Assembly: GCF_028532485.1 (NCBI RefSeq) | Contig: NZ_CP116942.1 | Coordinates: 2,356,001-2,420,000 of the forward strand | DNA: 64,000 bases | Source: Iamia majanohamensis | Lineage (GTDB): Bacteria > Actinomycetota > Acidimicrobiia > Acidimicrobiales > Iamiaceae | Reading direction: 5' to 3' | Part shown: positions 63,436-64,000 of the stretch, one piece after another | How positions within the stretch are numbered: the first letter of the stretch is position 1 | Layout of the letters: every line of letters begins with the position of its first letter | Translations under genes and position numbers: made by a program | The notes under the pieces: generated by a model | What the model saw: only the letters and a program-made list of their open reading frames with translations | Database searches by the model: none | Told to the model about the DNA's origin: nothing

Positions 63436-63484
63436 GTTCTCGGTACCCACGACCGAGAGGAACAGGCAACCCCGTACCGAGAAC
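63436..63484 (+). repeat. 49-nt inverted-repeat element, copy D
   Basis: The left arm GTTCTCGGTAC (63436-63446) and right arm GTACCGAGAAC (63474-63484) pair perfectly over 11 bp. ACCGAG (63452-63457) offers an alternative partner for CTCGGT (63439-63444). Copy D starts 71 nt after copy C. Confidence 0.85.
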
Positions 63485-63528
63485 CGGCGAGCCGGTCGTC
63501 GTCGGGACCGGACCTGCGAGGCCGGAGG

Positions 63529-63930
63529 TCAGGGGACGGTGGCGAGGGTGGCGCGGAGGAGGTCGGGGACGGCCATCTTGGTGGTGGTGCCGGGCTCGAC
63601 GCAGACGTAGGTGATGCGGGCGGTGAGCACCGGCCGGTCCCCCACCGACCCGGCGAAGAGGACCCGGAACGACGACGAGCCCCAGTGCTCGACACCGGCC
63701 TCGAAGGTGAGCGTGTCGCCGTAGGTGGCGGACCCGTGCCAGTCCATCTCCACCCGCACCAGCATCCAGTCGACCTCGTCGTCGGTCCCGTCCCAGCCGA
63801 AGGCGTCGCCCACCCAGGCGGCCATGGTCTCGTCGCAGTAGGCCATGTAGTGGGCGTTGAACACCACCCGCTGCATGTCGACCTCCTGGTACCGGACCCG
63901 GATGTCGTGGCTGAACGGCTGCGGTCCCAC
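63529..63930 (-). CDS. YbgC-like hotdog acyl-CoA thioesterase
   Basis: This 133-residue protein has the 4-hydroxybenzoyl-CoA thioesterase motif IRVRYQEVDMQRVVFNAHYMAYCDE with the catalytic Asp near residue 18. DWMLVRVEMDWHGSATYGDTLTFEAGVEHWGSSSFRVLF follows, and the C-terminus is typical. It should cleave a short or aromatic acyl-CoA in the cytoplasm. GTG 63930 is supported by TAGGCT ending 8 nt upstream. It stands apart from argS and the DUF559 gene; nothing links it to a pathway. Confidence 0.88.
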   Translation of the reverse strand: MGPQPFSHDIRVRYQEVDMQRVVFNAHYMAYCDETMAAWVGDAFGWDGTDDEVDWMLVRVEMDWHGSATYGDTLTFEAGVEHWGSSSFRVLFAGSVGDRPVLTARITYVCVEPGTTTKMAVPDLLRATLATVP

Positions 63931-63938
63931 GGCGGGCG

Positions 63939-63944
63939 AGCCTA
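63939..63944 (-). promoter_or_regulatory. -10 hexamer TAGGCT, leaderless type
   Basis: The minus-strand TAGGCT ends 8 nt before GTG 63930. It lies just past the stop of the partial gene at the right edge. Confidence 0.45.
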
Positions 63945-63953
63945 GGGGCGCCC

Positions 63954-64000
63954 TCAGCTGGCGAACTCGACCTGGAGGGTCGCCGGGTCGCCGCCGCCCG
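63954..64000 (-). CDS. C-terminal fragment of an unidentified gene (runs off the right edge)
   Basis: The frame ending at TGA 63956-63954 gives GGGDPATLQVEFAS before the window ends. It is too short to classify. The codon choice fits the local genes, and the 23-nt distance to the next start is normal here, so a real gene is likely. Confidence 0.35.
   Translation of the reverse strand, partial: GGGDPATLQVEFAS

Noticed and set aside
62158-63484. CRISPR array
   Set aside because: There are only two pairs of repeats, the inter-repeat sequence within a pair is short, a gene separates the pairs, and no cas genes are present.

Overview
The window is very G+C-rich, with dense genes on both strands, many GTG and TTG starts, and stop codons that often overlap the next start. 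It looks like a chromosomal segment of a free-living, high-GC actinomycete. An AftD-type arabinofuranosyltransferase, a roadblock/DUF742/GTPase conservon and a mycobacterium-like set of membrane glycosyltransferases support Actinomycetota. The absence of recognisable mycolate genes and the frequent leaderless TAnnnT promoters make Acidimicrobiia (for example an Iamia relative) my best guess, but that is inference. I see no rRNA, tRNA, CRISPR array or prophage.

Layout. 1-1.76 kb: the tail of a lytic transglycosylase, an IS110-family insertion sequence with a candidate bridge-RNA leader, and a gene-free stretch with a 51-bp imperfect tandem duplication. 1.76-2.95 kb: a TPR protein preceded by a short, translationally coupled leader ORF. 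3.0-9.65 kb: a complete peptide ABC transporter operon (binding lipoprotein, two permeases, two ATPases) followed by a TetR regulator. 9.7-12.55 kb: a TIGR03085-type protein, a cyclophilin and an acyl-CoA synthetase.

12.67-37.1 kb is a cell-envelope glycan region. It holds five GT-C type membrane glycosyltransferase-like proteins (one fused to a degenerate acyltransferase-3-like domain), an acyltransferase-3 protein, a UDP-galactopyranose-mutase-like flavoprotein, two GT2 polyprenyl-phosphate glycosyltransferase-like enzymes, a membrane protein with an internal spermidine-synthase-like SAM domain, a SAM methyltransferase, a GT4 enzyme and a 1477-residue AftD-like protein with discoidin-like domains. 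The GT2 enzymes plausibly make polyprenyl-phosphate sugars that the GT-C enzymes use outside the membrane. An AlkA-like DNA glycosylase and two small proteins sit among these genes.

37.2-46 kb is signalling: a GGDEF-EAL protein, a Gfo/Idh/MocA oxidoreductase, a conservon operon (NIT-HAMP sensor kinase, roadblock protein, DUF742 protein, GTPase) and an RDD membrane protein. 45.3-51.4 kb is the gltBD glutamate synthase operon. 51.5-58.4 kb holds an M18 aminopeptidase, a J-domain protein, an M23 peptidase with a calcium-loop-like tail, a second GGDEF protein with an intact I-site, a FecR-like tail-anchored protein, a PaaI-type thioesterase and a predicted metal-dependent hydrolase. 58.4-60.3 kb is a two-gene ABC-2 exporter followed by the broken tail of a VOC/glyoxalase gene. 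60.3-64 kb holds argS, an AbiEi-N/DUF559 protein flanked on each side by a pair of 49-nt inverted-repeat elements, a YbgC-like thioesterase and a partial gene.

A signal running through the window is the leaderless promoter. A TAnnnT-like hexamer lies 6 to 9 nt before the start codon of at least a dozen genes on both strands, and this settles several start choices.
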